Positions 53,501 to 56,500 of a DNA stretch of 64,000 nt are shown here, one piece after another; within the stretch, counting starts at the first letter, position 1; every line of letters starts with the position of its first letter. A program made the position numbers and the translations under genes. The DNA comes from Nematostella vectensis. Its lineage: Eukaryota > Cnidaria > Anthozoa > Actiniaria > Edwardsiidae. Under the pieces are notes generated by a model. That model searched no databases, was not told the origin of the DNA, and was given only the letters and a program-made list of their open reading frames with translations. The DNA is taken from positions 16,328,953 through 16,392,952 of the forward strand of contig NC_064036.1 in the NCBI RefSeq assembly GCF_932526225.1, in the 5' to 3' direction.

Positions 53501-56500
53501 CTTAACACCCTCGGGAAGTAGAACCCACACTCTTTTTGTAGTTTACGAAACGTGTCAAATGCCCTTTTTTATTTCTCTTTCCTATAGTGTACGCGACCTT
53601 TGTGATGATCGGCGGGAAGCTGCTGTTCGGTTTTATCCTCGGTAACATCGCCTCCACACTATCTAACTTGGAGATGAAACAGATTGCCTATGTGCAGAAA
53701 CTCCAATCGATCACGGTTAGTCCCCACTTTCGTTCAGGGGTGATACGCTTACAATACAAGATAGCGACATTACAGCTCCTACAATTTTATAACTCCAACA
53801 CAAAACAGGTAGATTGATGCCACTATCAAGTGATATGGTTTGCAATATTAATAAACCAAAATGATATGTGAACAGCCAGCTAAGCAAAATATAATAAGCC
53901 CCGTTTCCAGGGGGTGCAGGGGGTGCGAACGCACCCCACCACAACGGCCGAAAGTCCACTTTCGGTTCTCAATAGACGTGCTATTTGTAGAAAACACTAT
54001 AAAGTATAAGCTAGATCACTCTGGTATATTATTAATCCATAAGTCAGACTTTATTTGTAGCCAAATCCGACAATAAACGTCCCGTGGAGATACTGCAAAG
54101 GCATAAAATAATCTCTTTTTGTTCTTTCGGGGGTGGTCAGGTTTTTATCAGAAAACTCACTTCCTTCCCCGCTCCCCCAGAAAATCCATCCCCCATCCAA
54201 GTCCACTTTTTCGGATCCCCCCCCTCTCCCCTAAGAAAAATCCTAGGTACGGGCCTGATGATGCATTGTCTTTATTAACGCAGAGCTACCTTACAAAGGA
54301 GAATACATGCCAAGTGCTGAGAGATCGAGTCCTGAATTTCTACGAATTTCTCTGGATGAAGCATAAGTACGTATATTACTAGAAGTAGGTTGTCACCAGT
54401 GTATCTTGTACAACCAACGCATATGGATGAAGATAGTCATCTCCTTTTGCCTCCTTTTATTTAGATTATTGACACCTTTACTTCTATTACTGTTGACTTC
54501 TATCAATCAAACTGCTAGTGACGGTGTTGATTGTGGTGTTGATTGTTGCCTCCGTCATGATTTTTGTTGTTGACTATTGACGAGGATAGTGATAATGATA
54601 CAGTAGTGATCAATCTCAATAAAAAACTTAATATTTTTTATTAATAATTTAAGTCATTTTACAAGAATGCTGCCCTAAAATAGCTAAAGCTAATCAATCA
54701 GTTGTTTCTTTTAGTCTCAGTTTTGCATATTATCATCATTATTGATTTTTGTTGATTCTTTTTGTTATTGCTGCTGATAAGCAGTAGGCTAAGTAGTTGA
54801 TGTTGTGTTCTCTGCGTTTGTAACGCATTATATATTTTCAGGGGTACAGATTTAAACAATCTCTTCTTTGATCTTCCTCTGTGTCTCCATGGCGATCTTT
54901 CCATGGTTTTAGTTGGTGATATCCTTAAGAAGGTAATAACCATTGAGCTATCAATTACACCCGTTTATTATATGGCTACGATGGTTTACTATATGGCGTC
55001 TTTTTCCGTATTCGGGGCGGGACATTTTGTGAGCTTTTTTGTGTTGCTTTGTTCGGTTGCGCGAATTTCGCTAAAACAAAATCGACCGAAAAACCAAAGC
55101 CACCAAATAAAAACAAAATAAAAAAACAGGTCTTAAAATTGATAATGGGAGAGGACGAGCTCTTTGAGTCGGAGTTTTATTATCCTGAAGAGATTGAAAA
55201 GGAAAATTTTGGCAAAAAGAAAAACAATGAGATCACGAGCCGGCACCGATAGCCAAGAAATACAAAGCTTCAGTTATTTATATCGGATAAACAAACAAAT
55301 GAATAAATAACAAGGGGTGTAAAGAAAAGTCTCGTTAAGATAAGTACTACCTGCTATTTGTAAATGCAATATTTCCATCAAATCATAAAGCAGCACAAAG
55401 CGATTGGCCTTTTCATTTTACTGGAAGTTTGTCCATTCATGCCGTGAAGACTTACAACTCAGCTGTCTTTGTTATTGTTTGGATCACATTCACCTATGAT
55501 ATAACCTGTAGCTTCCAAACGTCACCCAATTATACTTGTTGTTGAATCTTTTCACTCATTTACATTTTTTATTTGGCAGCGCGCTAGTGTTTCTTGTTTT
55601 CCCGCCTTTTTGAAATCAACCGATAAACTGATCAATATTCCTCGCAAAGCCTCGGTCGATACGCCAAAGCCTCAGTTTGATATTTCCTGGCATGAATCAC
55701 TCTCGGCAAGAGACCATGATGTAAGAGAACCCCCGTAATCCCCCGTATTACGGTATGTTCCAATGATGACGTCCGTAAAAACTATTTTTAGAACAAGCAG
55801 TTATTTTTAGCCACGTCTCTGATTGGTTAGCGCTCACGTTTCCTAGCAACATGAGTCTAACGCGCGATCACATCTTGAGCAATGTGATCCGGAAAAGGAT
55901 GTTTCGGAAATCTTTTTGACCGAAAATACCTTCCTTTTTTACGAACGCTGTAAAAATGATCTTCCATAGAGTACGCTGGAGTCAATCAACCGTTTCTGGG
56001 ACATTGAAATGCATAAAGTGCGTGATTTTAGGCTCTGGGATCAACTTCCCCAGTAAAAGTTTTCACTGCTGATTCGCAAATTATAACACAACAATCAATC
56101 ATAAATCTGTGTTTACAAAACACAATTCTCTTCCAATTCTCTTTTAATGAAAAAGATACAGAAGAACCTAATACCATTATATTCACACCTATGTTACAAA
56201 TAAAAGATTTCAAGTCTTCATAATGAAGTAGATCTTATTCCAGTGACAAGGGTTTCTTGAGTGACATGATTTCTGAACATTTGCGTGAAAAATTAAAGTC
56301 CATTCATATAAAAATGTTATAAATCAAAGAAAAATAAAGTCCTTTATGTATTAAAATACATAACATAGACTCTGAGAATGCCTAGGTATTCTATCTCACC
56401 GAATTCCAGAGAAAAATAACTTTTTAGGAGTCTGCACGATGCATCTTGAATGAACTCCAAATTCACCGTCTCCCCGACGTCCTCCCGTTCAATTATTTAT